Positions 18,103-27,079 of a stretch of DNA of 64,000 nucleotides are shown one piece after another; within the stretch, counting starts at the first letter, position 1; the number at the start of each line of letters is the position of its first letter. The position numbers were made by a program, and so were the translations under genes. The notes under the pieces were generated by a model. It saw nothing but the letters and a program-made list of their open reading frames with translations. It was not told the origin of the DNA and did no database searches. This stretch comes from DATKUK01 sp035530655 (lineage in GTDB: Bacteria > Planctomycetota > Phycisphaerae > UBA1845 > DATKUK01), in contig DATKUK010000131.1 of the NCBI GenBank assembly GCA_035530655.1, positions 1 through 64,000 of the forward strand, read 5' to 3'.

Positions 18103-19011
18103 ATGAACTTCGATACCTTCAAGTTATTCTGTGATGTGGTCCGGTGCAACAGCTTCTCGCGGGGTGCCGCCATGAACGGCATCTCTCAATCGGCAGCCAG
18201 TCAGGCCATCCACCACGTCGAACGCCAGATCGGCGCCCGGCTGATCGACCGGGGCAAGCGGCCGTTCGTTTTGACGCCGGAGGGCGAGATCTACTACGAA
18301 GGGCTCTGTGACATCCTGGAGCGGTACGATGCGGTCGAAGCAGCCATCCACACGCTACGGCAGGAGATGGCTGGGTTGGTGCGGGTCGCTGCGATCTATT
18401 CGGTCGGGCTGCACAACATGGCCGAATGCATGCAGCGCTTCATGAGCCGCTATCCCAAAGCCAGGGCGCGGCTGGAATACCTGCCCCCTGCCAAGGTTTA
18501 CGACGCCGTGCTCAATCAGGAGGTCGACCTGGGGATCGTCTCCTATCCTTCCGCGACACGCGAACTCAACATCATCCTGCTTCGATCCGAGAAGATGGTG
18601 CTTGCCTGCCACCCCGACCACCACTTGGCACACAAGGCGAGCGTTTCCGTTCGCGAGTTGCACGGCGAGAACTTTGTCGGGTTCGACGCGGATCTGGCCA
18701 TCCGTCGCGAACTGGACGCCTACTTCCGCCGCAACCAAGTCGTCGTCCGTGTCGTCATGGAGTTCGACAACATCGAAACGATCAAGCAGGCCATTGAAAT
18801 CGGCGCGGGGGTGAGCATCCTTCCCGAGCCGACCCTCCGCAACGAGGTGCGCACCCATACCCTGGTCGCCGTCCCCCTGGACAGTAACGATCTTCAGCGT
18901 CCCCTCGGCATCATCCACCGCCGCAGGAAGCCTTTCACCCCAATCCTCACCAAATTCGTCGAAGCACTGACGAGCATCGCCGACCAACCCGACCCAGCAA
19001 CTTCCGGTTGA
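18103..19011 (+). CDS. LysR-family transcriptional regulator
   Basis: A 302-aa regulator. The N-terminal winged helix-turn-helix is clear: TFKLFCDVVRCNSFSRGAA, then SQSAASQAIHHVERQIGARLI, then RGKRPFVLTPEG. A periplasmic-binding-like effector domain follows from about residue 90 (VRVAAIYSVGLHNMAECMQRF). Start: ATG at 18103, which begins directly at the conserved MNFDTFKLF; an upstream in-frame GTG adds 12 non-conserved residues and overlaps the palindrome. It is divergent from gdhA, so it most probably controls it. The effector is unknown. Confidence 0.92.
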   Translation: MNFDTFKLFCDVVRCNSFSRGAAMNGISQSAASQAIHHVERQIGARLIDRGKRPFVLTPEGEIYYEGLCDILERYDAVEAAIHTLRQEMAGLVRVAAIYSVGLHNMAECMQRFMSRYPKARARLEYLPPAKVYDAVLNQEVDLGIVSYPSATRELNIILLRSEKMVLACHPDHHLAHKASVSVRELHGENFVGFDADLAIRRELDAYFRRNQVVVRVVMEFDNIETIKQAIEIGAGVSILPEPTLRNEVRTHTLVAVPLDSNDLQRPLGIIHRRRKPFTPILTKFVEALTSIADQPDPATSG

Positions 19012-19648
19012 GTGCGTCGATCTTTGTCTTCCAGGCTGGGGCGCAGGCCTGTCCACCCTCACCGCAGCCGCTCCCGATTGGCGGTCAAACTTCCCGTTAA
19101 AGTATCGTTGAGCTGATTTAGCCCTGCGCAAAGTATTAGCATTATCTTATTGCGTTCTGCAAACCAGTGATGCTTTTGCTCGAGAGACCGCGCAGCAAAG
19201 CCCTGGAAAGTAGTAAGGCCTTATGATAGCATTCAGTGGTTAGTCAAGGAGGCCGCCTGGTGTGTCGGCGCTGTCCGGGCATGTTTGACTGCAATGTCCA
19301 CGGGTGCCGCGGATCTGCGTCTGCCGGAGTGGATTTACCTCGTTACTCCAGCAGCGGTCACCAAGTCTGGCCGGGGGCGGCCGACTCAGAACGTTCACAA
19401 CCAAGCCATCCCACCGAACGGACGGACGGCCAGACGAAGCGATCGGGCTGTGTCCGCGCGAGCTGATGCTCAGGTTACGTCCGAGACGGCTGTGTGGAAG
19501 TTTTGAGTCAGTTCGGGGCCTGTGTTCTCCCGTGCATGTCAGTCGACAGCGAACCCAGCGATGGTCGAGTCGTTAGGAGCGTGGCGCCGACCACGCCGTC
19601 AAGCGGTTGTCCGGCCACCTGGCGGGCTGAAAGCGGGCCCCGCGACGG
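19012..19648. other. Long intergenic region, no supported gene
   Basis: This stretch lies between the LysR gene and the convergent VOC gene. About 19080-19240 is unusually AT-rich for the window, with ATTAGCATTATCTTATTGCG and TTATGATAGCATTC. Short open frames exist in all phases but none shows family motifs or a convincing start site. It may contain a promoter or an untranslated RNA; nothing can be assigned. Confidence 0.5.
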
Positions 19649-20116
19649 TTAGGCGTCGCCGGAGGTGCTTGCCAGCAACTCCAACATCACGCCCAGATCT
19701 GCGGCGCTATCGATGTAGGCATACTGCCCTCCGGTGAAGTCGCCGCGCTGGACGGTAGGGAGACCCTCGCCATCGAGGTACGCCAGGACTTCGTCCATAC
19801 CCTTTACGCGAAACGCGATGTGGTGGACGCCTTCGCCGCGTGAGTCGAGGTGCTCCTGCCAGACGCTGGGACCGCCGACGGGCTCGATCAACTCGATGTT
19901 GAGCTGCGGGCCCATCTGGAGGAAGGCCAGTTTCGCCCTCGCGTCAGTGGACTGGCCACGATAGCGGATGTTCGTCTCCTCTTTGGGGGCGGTCAGAATC
20001 GACGAGGGCACCTCAAGGCCAAAGATCTCGGCGTAGCGCTTGGCGGCACGCTCGACGTCCCGGACGACGACAGCAATCTGACAGATGACGTTGGTGCCAA
20101 TGCCCGCTTGAGCCAT
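19649..20116 (-). CDS. VOC-family (glyoxalase/bleomycin-resistance) protein
   Basis: A 155-aa member of the vicinal-oxygen-chelate superfamily: two beta-alpha-beta-beta-beta modules around a metal site. NVICQIAVVVRDVERAAKRYAEIFGL opens the first module and GVHHIAFRVKGMDEVLAYLDGEG the second. The metal-ligand pattern looks like that of methylmalonyl-CoA epimerase-like or dioxygenase-like members (NIELIEPVGGPSVWQEHL), but the substrate cannot be read from sequence. Start: ATG at 20116 (MAQAGIG), because AAGGAG lies 6 bases before it; the ATG two codons earlier abuts that site. No obvious operon partner. Confidence 0.85.
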   Translation of the reverse strand: MAQAGIGTNVICQIAVVVRDVERAAKRYAEIFGLEVPSSILTAPKEETNIRYRGQSTDARAKLAFLQMGPQLNIELIEPVGGPSVWQEHLDSRGEGVHHIAFRVKGMDEVLAYLDGEGLPTVQRGDFTGGQYAYIDSAADLGVMLELLASTSGDA

Positions 20117-20475
20117 TTCCATCTCCTTATTCGTCAATGCACGCAGCATAGGGGCTCCCGGGCATGGGTCAAGACGGCTGTCGTGGCAATGCACTCGAAG
20201 TGACGGCACACAGTCGGGTTTGGCCTCGCGTCCGACTAGAATTCCTAGACAATGGTTGCAGGGCAGCCCCCCTGGGTGTAGGGTGACATTAGAAAGCACT
20301 GCTCAAGAGCAGTGGCACACAACGCAGATTCCCACGATGCAGGGTGACACCATTGAGCGAAGTCGCACGTGAGACAACCGTTCAACGTCTTTTCAACTGT
20401 ATGCCGTGGGCGTACATGTAGTCCGTTGCACAATATCATGGTTGGTCATTTCGCGTCGGATATAGGAGCCAGGGC
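20117..20475. other. Intergenic region with a hairpin and a wide inverted repeat
   Basis: No gene is seen. ACTGCTC-AA-GAGCAGT at 20298-20313 is a perfect 7-base hairpin followed by GGCACAC, resembling the hairpin-plus-GGCACC elements near thyX. CAATGGT at 20250-20256 and ACCATTG at 20349-20355 form a wider inverted pair around it. The last 100 bases presumably contain the hflKC promoter, though no clear -35/-10 pair stands out. Confidence 0.45.
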
Positions 20476-21522
20476 ATGAATCAGAGACCGACGACCCCAG
20501 CCGACATCGAGTTCCTGATACGGCACTACTGGCGGCAGTATCGCGGGCAGATCGTGACCGCGCTGGTGGTGCTGGTCGTGCTGCTAGCGGGCAGCAGCCT
20601 GTTCTATGCGGTGGACGCGGACAGCGAGGGCGTGGTCCTACGACTCGGCAAGTATGTCCGCACGAGCCTGCCGGGGCTGCACATGAAGCTGCCGTATCCG
20701 ATCGAGGTGGTATACGAGGTGCCGGTCCAGCGAATTCAGTCGCTCGAGTTCGGTTTTGCGACGGCCGAGGCGGGGCGAGTGACGCGATACGCACCAACCA
20801 GCACCGAGCAGGACAAGATCGCTCAGATGTTGACGGGCGATTTGAACCTGGCCCACGTGGAATGGGTGGTGCAGTACCGTGTGAAGGACCCCTACAACTA
20901 CCTGTTCAAGATCGGCGGCAACAGCCGGGAAGGCGTAGCCGTGGCCGACACCATCCGTGACTCCTCCGAAGCGGTCATGCGAAAGCTGGTGGGCGATGCG
21001 AGTGTGGACGAGGTCATCACCATCGGGCGCGAGCAGGTCGCCAGCGACGCAAAGGTGGAGATTCAACAGCTGCTGGACGGGTTCGAGGCGGGTGTGGAGG
21101 TTGTAACGGTCAAGCTGCAATCGGCCACGCCGCCGGACCCGGTCAAGGACGCCTGGAACGAAGTGAACAGGGCTCGTCAGAACAAGGAGCGAGTCGTCAA
21201 CGAGGCGTTGGGGGAAAGGAATCGGCAGATTCCGGCCGCCCGCGGCCAGAAGGACAGGATAATCTCTGAGGCGGAGGGCTACCGCGAGCGGGTCGTCCGC
21301 GAGATGACGGGGCGTGCGAACGCGTTTCTGAAACAATTAGCCGAATATGAAAAGGCACCGGAGGTAACCAGGACACGGCTGTACCTGGAGGCGATGGAGG
21401 AGATCCTTGCGGCGGTGCAGGACAAGGTGATCATCGACGAGTCGGTCCGGGGCGTCCTGCCGTTATTGAATCTGGACGCTGCGGCGCTTGGGGGCGCTGT
21501 CAAGAAAGGAGGTGCGCGATGA
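20476..21522 (+). CDS. hflK: HflK, SPFH/band-7 membrane protein
   Basis: A 348-aa inner-membrane protein that, with HflC, forms the cage around the FtsH protease and modulates membrane-protein degradation. An N-terminal cytoplasmic stretch precedes one membrane helix (about residues 30-50), then the SPFH domain begins at DADSEGVVLRLGKYVRTSLPGLHMKLP. A coiled-coil region rich in Ala/Glu/Arg (about 230-300) and a hydrophobic tail follow. Start: ATG at 20476, with TAGGAG about 8 bases upstream. Its stop overlaps the hflC start by 4 bases (ATGA), the usual coupled arrangement. No ftsH is visible in the window. Confidence 0.93.
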   Translation: MNQRPTTPADIEFLIRHYWRQYRGQIVTALVVLVVLLAGSSLFYAVDADSEGVVLRLGKYVRTSLPGLHMKLPYPIEVVYEVPVQRIQSLEFGFATAEAGRVTRYAPTSTEQDKIAQMLTGDLNLAHVEWVVQYRVKDPYNYLFKIGGNSREGVAVADTIRDSSEAVMRKLVGDASVDEVITIGREQVASDAKVEIQQLLDGFEAGVEVVTVKLQSATPPDPVKDAWNEVNRARQNKERVVNEALGERNRQIPAARGQKDRIISEAEGYRERVVREMTGRANAFLKQLAEYEKAPEVTRTRLYLEAMEEILAAVQDKVIIDESVRGVLPLLNLDAAALGGAVKKGGAR

Positions 21523-22481
21523 AAGCCACAGTCATTCTCCTTCTGATCATCGTGGCAGGGGTGCTGGCGGGAGGGTCGCTTTACACCGTGCAGGAAGGTG
21601 AACAGGCGGTAATTACGCAGTTCGGGCGGCCGGTACGTGTCGTGACCGAGGCGGGGTTGAACGTCAAGACGCCCTTTATTCAGAAAGTTAACCGGTTGGA
21701 GAAGCGTCTGCTGCCGTGGGACGGTGCCGCAGAGGACATGCAGACGCGGGACAAGAAACGCATCTTCATCGACGTGTGGGCTCGCTGGCGAATCGTCGAC
21801 CCTATGACGTTCTTCAAGGCCCTTCGGACCGAGCGGCGCGGCTATGGAATTCTCGACGAATTGGTCGATTCGGCCGTTCGGGACGTGGTGGCCGGCAACA
21901 ATCTGATCGAAGCCGTCCGCAGCACCAACGACGAGTTACAGTACGAAAGCGAAGAGTTGGCGAAGGAGGCGGCCGCCAGGCGAGAGACGATTCAGACCGG
22001 CCGCGGTAAAATGGAGGAGCAAGTCCTCAAGGCAGCCAGTCTCGACCTGAAGGAGCAATACGGGATGGAGCTGACGGACGTGCACATCAAGCGGATCAAC
22101 TATGTGGAGACCGTTCGCCAGACCGTGTACGACCGGATGCGATCGGAGCGGATGCGGATCGCTCAGCTATTCCAATCGGAGGCCGAAGAGGAAAAGAACC
22201 GCATTCTCGGTCTAACGCGGAAAGAGCTGGACCAGATCGAGGGTGAGATGGAGCAGCGGTCGGCGGAGATACGCGGCGAGGCCAATGCGGAGGTCATCGC
22301 GATCGCGGCCGAGGCGTTCTCGAAGTCACCCGAGTTCTACGAGTTCCTGCGCCGCCTGGAACTATACAAGCTCACGCTGGGGCAGCGGACGCGCCTGGTG
22401 CTCTCGACCGACAACGAATTGTTGGGCGAACTGCTCAACGTTATGCCGAGTGAGGAGCCGACAACGCCTGAAGCTCGGTGA
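21519..22481 (+). CDS. hflC: HflC, SPFH/band-7 membrane protein
   Basis: A 320-aa partner of HflK. The N-terminal membrane helix (residues 4-22, VILLLIIVAGVLAGG) is followed by the SPFH start YTVQEGEQAVITQFGRPVRV. The characteristic HflC segment KTPFIQKVNRLEKRLLPWDG and later RMRSERMRIAQLFQSEAEEE are present, then the Glu/Ala-rich coiled coil and the tail FYEFLRRLELYK. AAAGGAGGTG lies just upstream of the start and inside the end of hflK, so expression should be strong and coupled. Confidence 0.95.
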   Translation: MKATVILLLIIVAGVLAGGSLYTVQEGEQAVITQFGRPVRVVTEAGLNVKTPFIQKVNRLEKRLLPWDGAAEDMQTRDKKRIFIDVWARWRIVDPMTFFKALRTERRGYGILDELVDSAVRDVVAGNNLIEAVRSTNDELQYESEELAKEAAARRETIQTGRGKMEEQVLKAASLDLKEQYGMELTDVHIKRINYVETVRQTVYDRMRSERMRIAQLFQSEAEEEKNRILGLTRKELDQIEGEMEQRSAEIRGEANAEVIAIAAEAFSKSPEFYEFLRRLELYKLTLGQRTRLVLSTDNELLGELLNVMPSEEPTTPEAR

Positions 22482-22555
22482 GCGAGTTCAGTTCCGCATT
22501 TGCGCCGAACTCTCTCTGAAGAATAGAGATTCTCCCAAGGGTACGCGGTCGGGCA

Positions 22556-22578
22556 CACTGGCGGACAAGCCGCCAGTG
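22556..22578. repeat. Hairpin repeat element CACTGGCGG-ACAAG-CCGCCAGTG
   Basis: A perfect 9-base stem with a 5-base loop, followed by GCACCCC. It matches the element at 4073-4095, which has a single G-to-T difference in the left arm. The two copies are 18 kb apart and both are intergenic, directly after a gene. Confidence 0.75.
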
Positions 22579-22629
22579 GCACCCCAGAAGACCAGACCGG
22601 CAACGGCGTCAAGGAATAGGCTGCTCCCG

Positions 22630-22962
22630 TCATACCGCGCCGTGGGTGTAGAGTACGCGCATCGGGCTGCTGTCGGGATGGCGCTTCATCGAGTGGGGCA
22701 CGCCCTTGGCGGCGATGAAGGCTGAGCCCGGGCGGATCTCGAATTCCTCGGCGCCTACGCGAGCCATGCCGTGCCCTTCCAGCACGTAGAAACCCTCCTG
22801 ATCGTCGTGGACGCCCGGCGGGTTGTACTCGACCTGATCGTACACGGCGACGCCGAGGCAGAAGCCCTGGACGGCTCCGTGCTGCGAGCCGATCAGCAGC
22901 CCTTCCAGGCAACCCTTGCCGTCATCGGCGAGCACGTCGGTTTCGTGTACGTACATGCTCAT
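22630..22962 (-). CDS. Small cupin-fold protein
   Basis: A 110-aa single-domain cupin. The two half motifs are recognisable: PPGVHDDQEGFYVLEGHGMARV (H-x-x-x-E-x-x-x-x-x-G type) and GSAFIAAKGVPHSMKRH. His and Glu ligands for a metal are present. Start: ATG at 22962, because GAAGGA lies 6 bases upstream; ATG codons on either side are also possible. It follows the DinB-like gene by about 30 bases on the same strand, so it is probably the last gene of an esterase-DinB-cupin set. Substrate unknown. Confidence 0.8.
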   Translation of the reverse strand: MSMYVHETDVLADDGKGCLEGLLIGSQHGAVQGFCLGVAVYDQVEYNPPGVHDDQEGFYVLEGHGMARVGAEEFEIRPGSAFIAAKGVPHSMKRHPDSSPMRVLYTHGAV

Positions 22963-22994
22963 GTGCATTCCTTCTATCGCTTTCGGTGATCGCC

Positions 22995-23462
22995 CTACTG
23001 CGTCCGCTCGGCCGGGCAGTCATACATTCGCCGGATGGCTCGCACCGCCCCAAGATGGTTGGTGAAGTCACTGAGAGGTCGGACCAGCCGGTGGATCGTC
23101 GGCTCGTCGCACCAGGGACCCTCGCGGGGAGCGTCCGGCTGGGCAAACCAGTCATCCGCATCATGCTCGCGGATCGCGTCGCGCACCAGCGCCGCCGATT
23201 GGTGCAGGGCAGGCAGGAGTTGGGCAAGATTGCCTATGGACTTGGGGTCGGCCACCTTTGAGGCATCGGCTGAGCCCAGCAGCGAAAGCTGGAAGCGCCG
23301 CAGCCCGATTAAATGACGGCCGATGCGCAGGATGGAGTTGCAGTCGCCGCCGGGCTCTTTGGTCAGCACCTCTTCGTTAAGCCCATCAAAAGCCGCCTCG
23401 GTGCGGTTGACCTGGTTTTCCAGAATCGCCAGAAGAACCTGAGTGGCTGGGTGCATCGCCAT
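22995..23462 (-). CDS. DinB-like four-helix protein
   Basis: A 155-aa protein with the four-helix pattern of the DinB/YfiT metal-binding superfamily. It opens ATQVLLAILENQVNRTEAAFDGLNEE. A histidine in IGRHLIGLRRFQ and a second in FTNHLGAVRAIRRMY occupy the expected metal positions. Members act as thiol transferases or remain uncharacterised; this one has no further clue. Start: ATG at 23462, with an alternative two codons later. It lies between the CE7 esterase (43 bases upstream) and the cupin. Confidence 0.75.
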   Translation of the reverse strand: MAMHPATQVLLAILENQVNRTEAAFDGLNEEVLTKEPGGDCNSILRIGRHLIGLRRFQLSLLGSADASKVADPKSIGNLAQLLPALHQSAALVRDAIREHDADDWFAQPDAPREGPWCDEPTIHRLVRPLSDFTNHLGAVRAIRRMYDCPAERTQ

Positions 23463-23505
23463 AATCTATGACTCCCATAGAGGCACAACCTGCAACCAAC
23501 CGCCG

Positions 23506-24465
23506 CTACAACTGCGCCAGAAACTCGAACTGCCGATCGGACCAGCCAGGCAGTTGCTCGTGCGCGTAGTCCGGGTAGATGGCCAGGCTTTTTGGCGAGG
23601 TAATCTTGTTGTAGGCCGCAAACTGTGTCGACGGTGGACAGATGGTGTCCATCAGGCCGACAGCCATTACGACTTCGGCCCGGATGCGCGGCGCGAGGTG
23701 TTGCACGTCGATGTAGCCCAGCCGAGTGAAGATTTCGTCCTCGCGCTCGTGCAACGGATCGAACTGGCGGAAGAAGGTTCTCAGTTCCTCGTAAGCGCCC
23801 TGAGCGAGGTCCATCTCCCAGACTCGCTTGTAGTCGCACAGGAATGGCTCGGCGGACATCGCCCGTCGGATGCGCGGCTCGAGCGCCGCGCACGCCAGGG
23901 TCAGCGCCCCGCCTTGTGAGCCGCCAAGGGCGCCCACGCGGTCGGCGTCGACTTCGGGCATGTCCATCACGATCGATGCCAATTGGGCTGTATCCAGAAA
24001 GATATCGCGAAACAGCAGATTATCCGGGCAATCGTCGAGGCCGCGGATGATGTGGCCGCGATAAGTCGTGCCCGCCACGCCGCCTGGGTCTTGCGACTTG
24101 CCGCCCTGGCCACGACAGTCCAATGCCGCGACGGAAAAACCCATACCCACGTAGGACAGCTTCTCGGACCAGTTGCCGGCATTGCCGGTATAACCGTGGA
24201 ACTGGAGCACCGCAGGATGCGGCCCGCGGCTGCTGGTGGGACGAAGATATTGGGCGTGCACCGTGGCCCCACGGACGCCGGTGAAATACAGATCGAAACA
24301 CTCTGCGAAGGGCACGGAGAAATCGGCGACTTTTAGTTCGATCCGTGGATCGACGCCGCGCATCTCCGCCAGGGCCCGCTCCCAGAACTGGTCATGGTCG
24401 GCGGGCCTGGGATTGCGGCCCTGATACTGCTTCAACTCGTGCAACGGCATGTCAACGATCGGCAT
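23506..24465 (-). CDS. Carbohydrate esterase family 7 acetyl (xylan) esterase
   Basis: A 319-aa alpha/beta hydrolase of the CE7 family (acetyl xylan esterase/cephalosporin-C deacetylase). Family motifs: LDCRGQGGKSQ (the RGQ motif), the nucleophile in GALGGSQGGAL, and the catalytic Asp in GLMDTICPPSTQFAAYN and His in YPDYAHEQLPG. The typical N terminus PLHELKQYQGRNPRPADHDQFW is also present. Start: ATG at 24465, with GGGAG 7 bases upstream. No signal peptide, so it deacetylates imported oligosaccharides in the cytoplasm. It is divergent from the GH94 phosphorylase, which suggests co-use on plant-type glycans. Confidence 0.93.
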   Translation of the reverse strand: MPIVDMPLHELKQYQGRNPRPADHDQFWERALAEMRGVDPRIELKVADFSVPFAECFDLYFTGVRGATVHAQYLRPTSSRGPHPAVLQFHGYTGNAGNWSEKLSYVGMGFSVAALDCRGQGGKSQDPGGVAGTTYRGHIIRGLDDCPDNLLFRDIFLDTAQLASIVMDMPEVDADRVGALGGSQGGALTLACAALEPRIRRAMSAEPFLCDYKRVWEMDLAQGAYEELRTFFRQFDPLHEREDEIFTRLGYIDVQHLAPRIRAEVVMAVGLMDTICPPSTQFAAYNKITSPKSLAIYPDYAHEQLPGWSDRQFEFLAQL

Positions 24466-24659
24466 AAGCAAACTCCCGTATACGTCACAACCAGTGCCGG
24501 CAGTGATCGCCATGCGATGCGAACGTCCACAGCAACCGTGGAAGAGTAACGTCAAGATCGGCTCGGCGGAAGCATGACGCGGCTTCTGCTAACGTTCGGC
24601 CTGGCTTACAATCGGCCAATCGCCCGGGCGCAGGCGTTGGGTTTGGCAAGGGCATGGAT

Positions 24660-27041
24660 ATGGCACGCTTCGGCTACTTCGACACCGGGAACCGCGAGTA
24701 CGTCATCACGCACCCCGAGTTGCCCCAGCCGTGGCACAACTACATGAGCAACGGCCGACACGTGGGGCTTGTTACGCACACGGGCGGCGGCACGTCGTTC
24801 TGGAAGGACGCCCTGCGCCTGCGTCTGCTGCGCTACAAGTTTCATCTGACCCCTTACGATCGGCCCGGCCGGTACGTCTATATCCGCGATCAGGAGTCGG
24901 GACGGTACTGGTCGGCCACGTGGGCTCCGGTGCAGACGCCGCTGAGCCGCACGAAGTTCACCTGTCGGGTAGGGATGGGATACAACCGCATTACGACCGT
25001 GTACGACGGGATCGAGGCGGAGATGCTCTACTTCGTTCCACCCGACGACGACCTGGAGATCTGGCGGCTGACGCTGACCAATCGGTCGAAGCAACAACGA
25101 AGCCTGCGGACGTTTTCCTACGCCGAATGGGCGATGTGGGGGGTTCTGCGCGATTTGACCAACATCGACAACGCGGCCACGTGCTCGCGTTACACCTATC
25201 AGGACGGGGTCTTCTGGCATTCGACGCCGAACGACGTGGGTAAGACGATCGGGACGGCCACGTGGGTTCAGCCATGGGGGTACTTCACCTCCGACGCCAA
25301 GTGCGTCGGCTACGACGGAAGCCGGGATCATTTTCTCGGGTGGTATCGAGATGAGTCGCGGCCCGTGGTCGTGGAACGGGGAGAGCCCACCAATCTGTGC
25401 GTTAACGGGTTGTATCCTCTCGGGAGCCTGGCGCATGACTGGAGTCTGAGGCCCGGTGAATCGCGGACGATTGCGTACCAACTTGGGGCGGCCATGTCGC
25501 GGCGGCCGCTGGAGCGCCGACTGGCCAAGTACCGCGACCCCGCCGTTGTCCAGAACGCATTCGAGAAGCTCGTCAAGACATGGGAGACGCGCCTGTCGAC
25601 GTTTCAGGCCGACACGCCCGACGGGCAGTTCAACACCGTGGTGAACATCTGGGCGCCGTACCAGGTAGCCACTATTGCCTCGAACGCCAAGGGGGTCTCG
25701 CCGGTGAGTTGGGGCACCGGCAGCACGATGGGCTTTCGTGACAACGGACAGGCCGTGCTGTCGGCGGCATCGCTGGATCGCGACGTGGCGCGAGAAACGA
25801 TCCGCATCCTTTCTCACGTGCAGCACCGTGACGGAACGGTCACCAAGAACTTTGCGCCCCCTGTCTGGGACGGCGAGAGCGGCTTTTTGGACGGGCAGGC
25901 GTGGTACCCGATTTTCGTTGTAGCCTACCTGAAAGAGACGGGTGAGTTGGCGCTGCTCGACGAGAAGTTCCCCTTTGTTCAGGGCGGGCCGGAGCTGTGC
26001 ATCCTGGACAAGATGACCATGGCGATGGAGGTGTTGTGGAAGCGGCGCGGGCCGCACGGGCTGCCGGCCACCGGATGGGCCGACTGGAACGACTGCCTCA
26101 ATCCGCGGGATAAGAACTCTGAAAGCGTGTTCAACGCCATGCTGTTCTGCGCGGGGTGCCGCTCGCTGGAGGATTTGTTTGTCGAACTGCAACGCCCGCG
26201 CGACGCGGCTCTGTGGTCGCGACGAGGCCGGCAAGTAGCCGAAGCGATCGACCGCAGCGCGTGGGACGGCGGATGGTACCGACGGATGTTCCTGGCCGAC
26301 ACGGGGCGAATCCTCGGCAGCCGGCGCAGCCGGGGATGGGGCAAGATTTTTCTGGAGCCGCAGGTTTGGGCGGCGCTTTGCGGAGCGTTGGACCCGGACA
26401 AGACCCGCAAAGCCATGGACAGCGCCCGGCGGAAACTGGGCACACGCTTCGGGATGCGGCTTCTGGACCCGCCCTGCCCCAGGCACGATCCGGACGTGGG
26501 CAGCCTGGGCATTCTGAATATGGGGTTCAAGGAGAACGGCTCGGTGTACAGCCACGTCAACGCGTGGGCTGCGTGCGCCGAAGCTGTGCTGGGTCGTGGC
26601 GATCTGGCCTTTGAGACCTACATGGATTTCCAGCCCATCAGCCGAAACGACGAGGCTGAGATCCGGGAGATTGAGCCGTACGCTCTGGGGGCTCAAGTGC
26701 AGGCCGAGCCGTTCGTCCAGCCAGGACGTGGGCGCAACCCATGGGTCACCGGTAGCGCGACGTGGTCGTGGGTGGCCGCCACGCAGTATATTCTGGGCGT
26801 GCGGGCCGAGTTCGACGGTTTGCGGATCGATCCATGCATTCCGTCGCGGTGGCGGGAATTCAGCGTTGCGCGGCAATTTCGGGGTGCCACATACCACATC
26901 CAGGTGCGAAACCCCCAGGGCGTGTGTCGCGGTGTGAGGAGACTCACCGTCGACGGGCAGCACGTAGACGACTCGGTAGCGCCGTTGCCGAAGCGTCGCG
27001 GTCAGGTCATACAGGTCGAGGCAGAGCTTGGCGGGGAATAG
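24660..27041 (+). CDS. Glycoside hydrolase family 94 phosphorylase (cellobiose-phosphorylase-like)
   Basis: A 793-aa enzyme predicted to split a beta-glycosidic bond with phosphate, giving a sugar 1-phosphate. The N terminus RFGYFDTGNREYVIT and the beta-sandwich domain (to about 280) match GH94. The (alpha/alpha)6 barrel carries GWADWNDCLN, whose Asp475 or Asp478 is the general acid. WAPYQVATIASNAKG and the C-terminal SATWSWVAATQYILGVRAEFDGLRIDPCIP are also diagnostic. Cellobiose, chitobiose, cellobionate and laminaribiose enzymes share these motifs, so specificity is open. Start: ATG at 24660, with AAGGG 7 bases upstream; ATG 24654 abuts that site. The alpha/beta hydrolase gene follows 38 bases downstream. 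Confidence 0.92.
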   Translation: MARFGYFDTGNREYVITHPELPQPWHNYMSNGRHVGLVTHTGGGTSFWKDALRLRLLRYKFHLTPYDRPGRYVYIRDQESGRYWSATWAPVQTPLSRTKFTCRVGMGYNRITTVYDGIEAEMLYFVPPDDDLEIWRLTLTNRSKQQRSLRTFSYAEWAMWGVLRDLTNIDNAATCSRYTYQDGVFWHSTPNDVGKTIGTATWVQPWGYFTSDAKCVGYDGSRDHFLGWYRDESRPVVVERGEPTNLCVNGLYPLGSLAHDWSLRPGESRTIAYQLGAAMSRRPLERRLAKYRDPAVVQNAFEKLVKTWETRLSTFQADTPDGQFNTVVNIWAPYQVATIASNAKGVSPVSWGTGSTMGFRDNGQAVLSAASLDRDVARETIRILSHVQHRDGTVTKNFAPPVWDGESGFLDGQAWYPIFVVAYLKETGELALLDEKFPFVQGGPELCILDKMTMAMEVLWKRRGPHGLPATGWADWNDCLNPRDKNSESVFNAMLFCAGCRSLEDLFVELQRPRDAALWSRRGRQVAEAIDRSAWDGGWYRRMFLADTGRILGSRRSRGWGKIFLEPQVWAALCGALDPDKTRKAMDSARRKLGTRFGMRLLDPPCPRHDPDVGSLGILNMGFKENGSVYSHVNAWAACAEAVLGRGDLAFETYMDFQPISRNDEAEIREIEPYALGAQVQAEPFVQPGRGRNPWVTGSATWSWVAATQYILGVRAEFDGLRIDPCIPSRWREFSVARQFRGATYHIQVRNPQGVCRGVRRLTVDGQHVDDSVAPLPKRRGQVIQVEAELGGE

Positions 27042-27079
27042 CCTCTTTGTGCACTGCCTGCGGAAGGGAAAAACCAGTC

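Noticed and set aside
19236..19576. Overlapping short plus-strand frames after the LysR gene
   Set aside because: CAAGGAGG is nearby, but no frame combines it with a good start codon and protein-like sequence.
24606..26963. 785-aa open frame antisense to the GH94 gene
   Set aside because: Low-complexity Arg/Pro-rich sequence without motifs; it mirrors the high-GC third-position bias of GH94 on the opposite strand.
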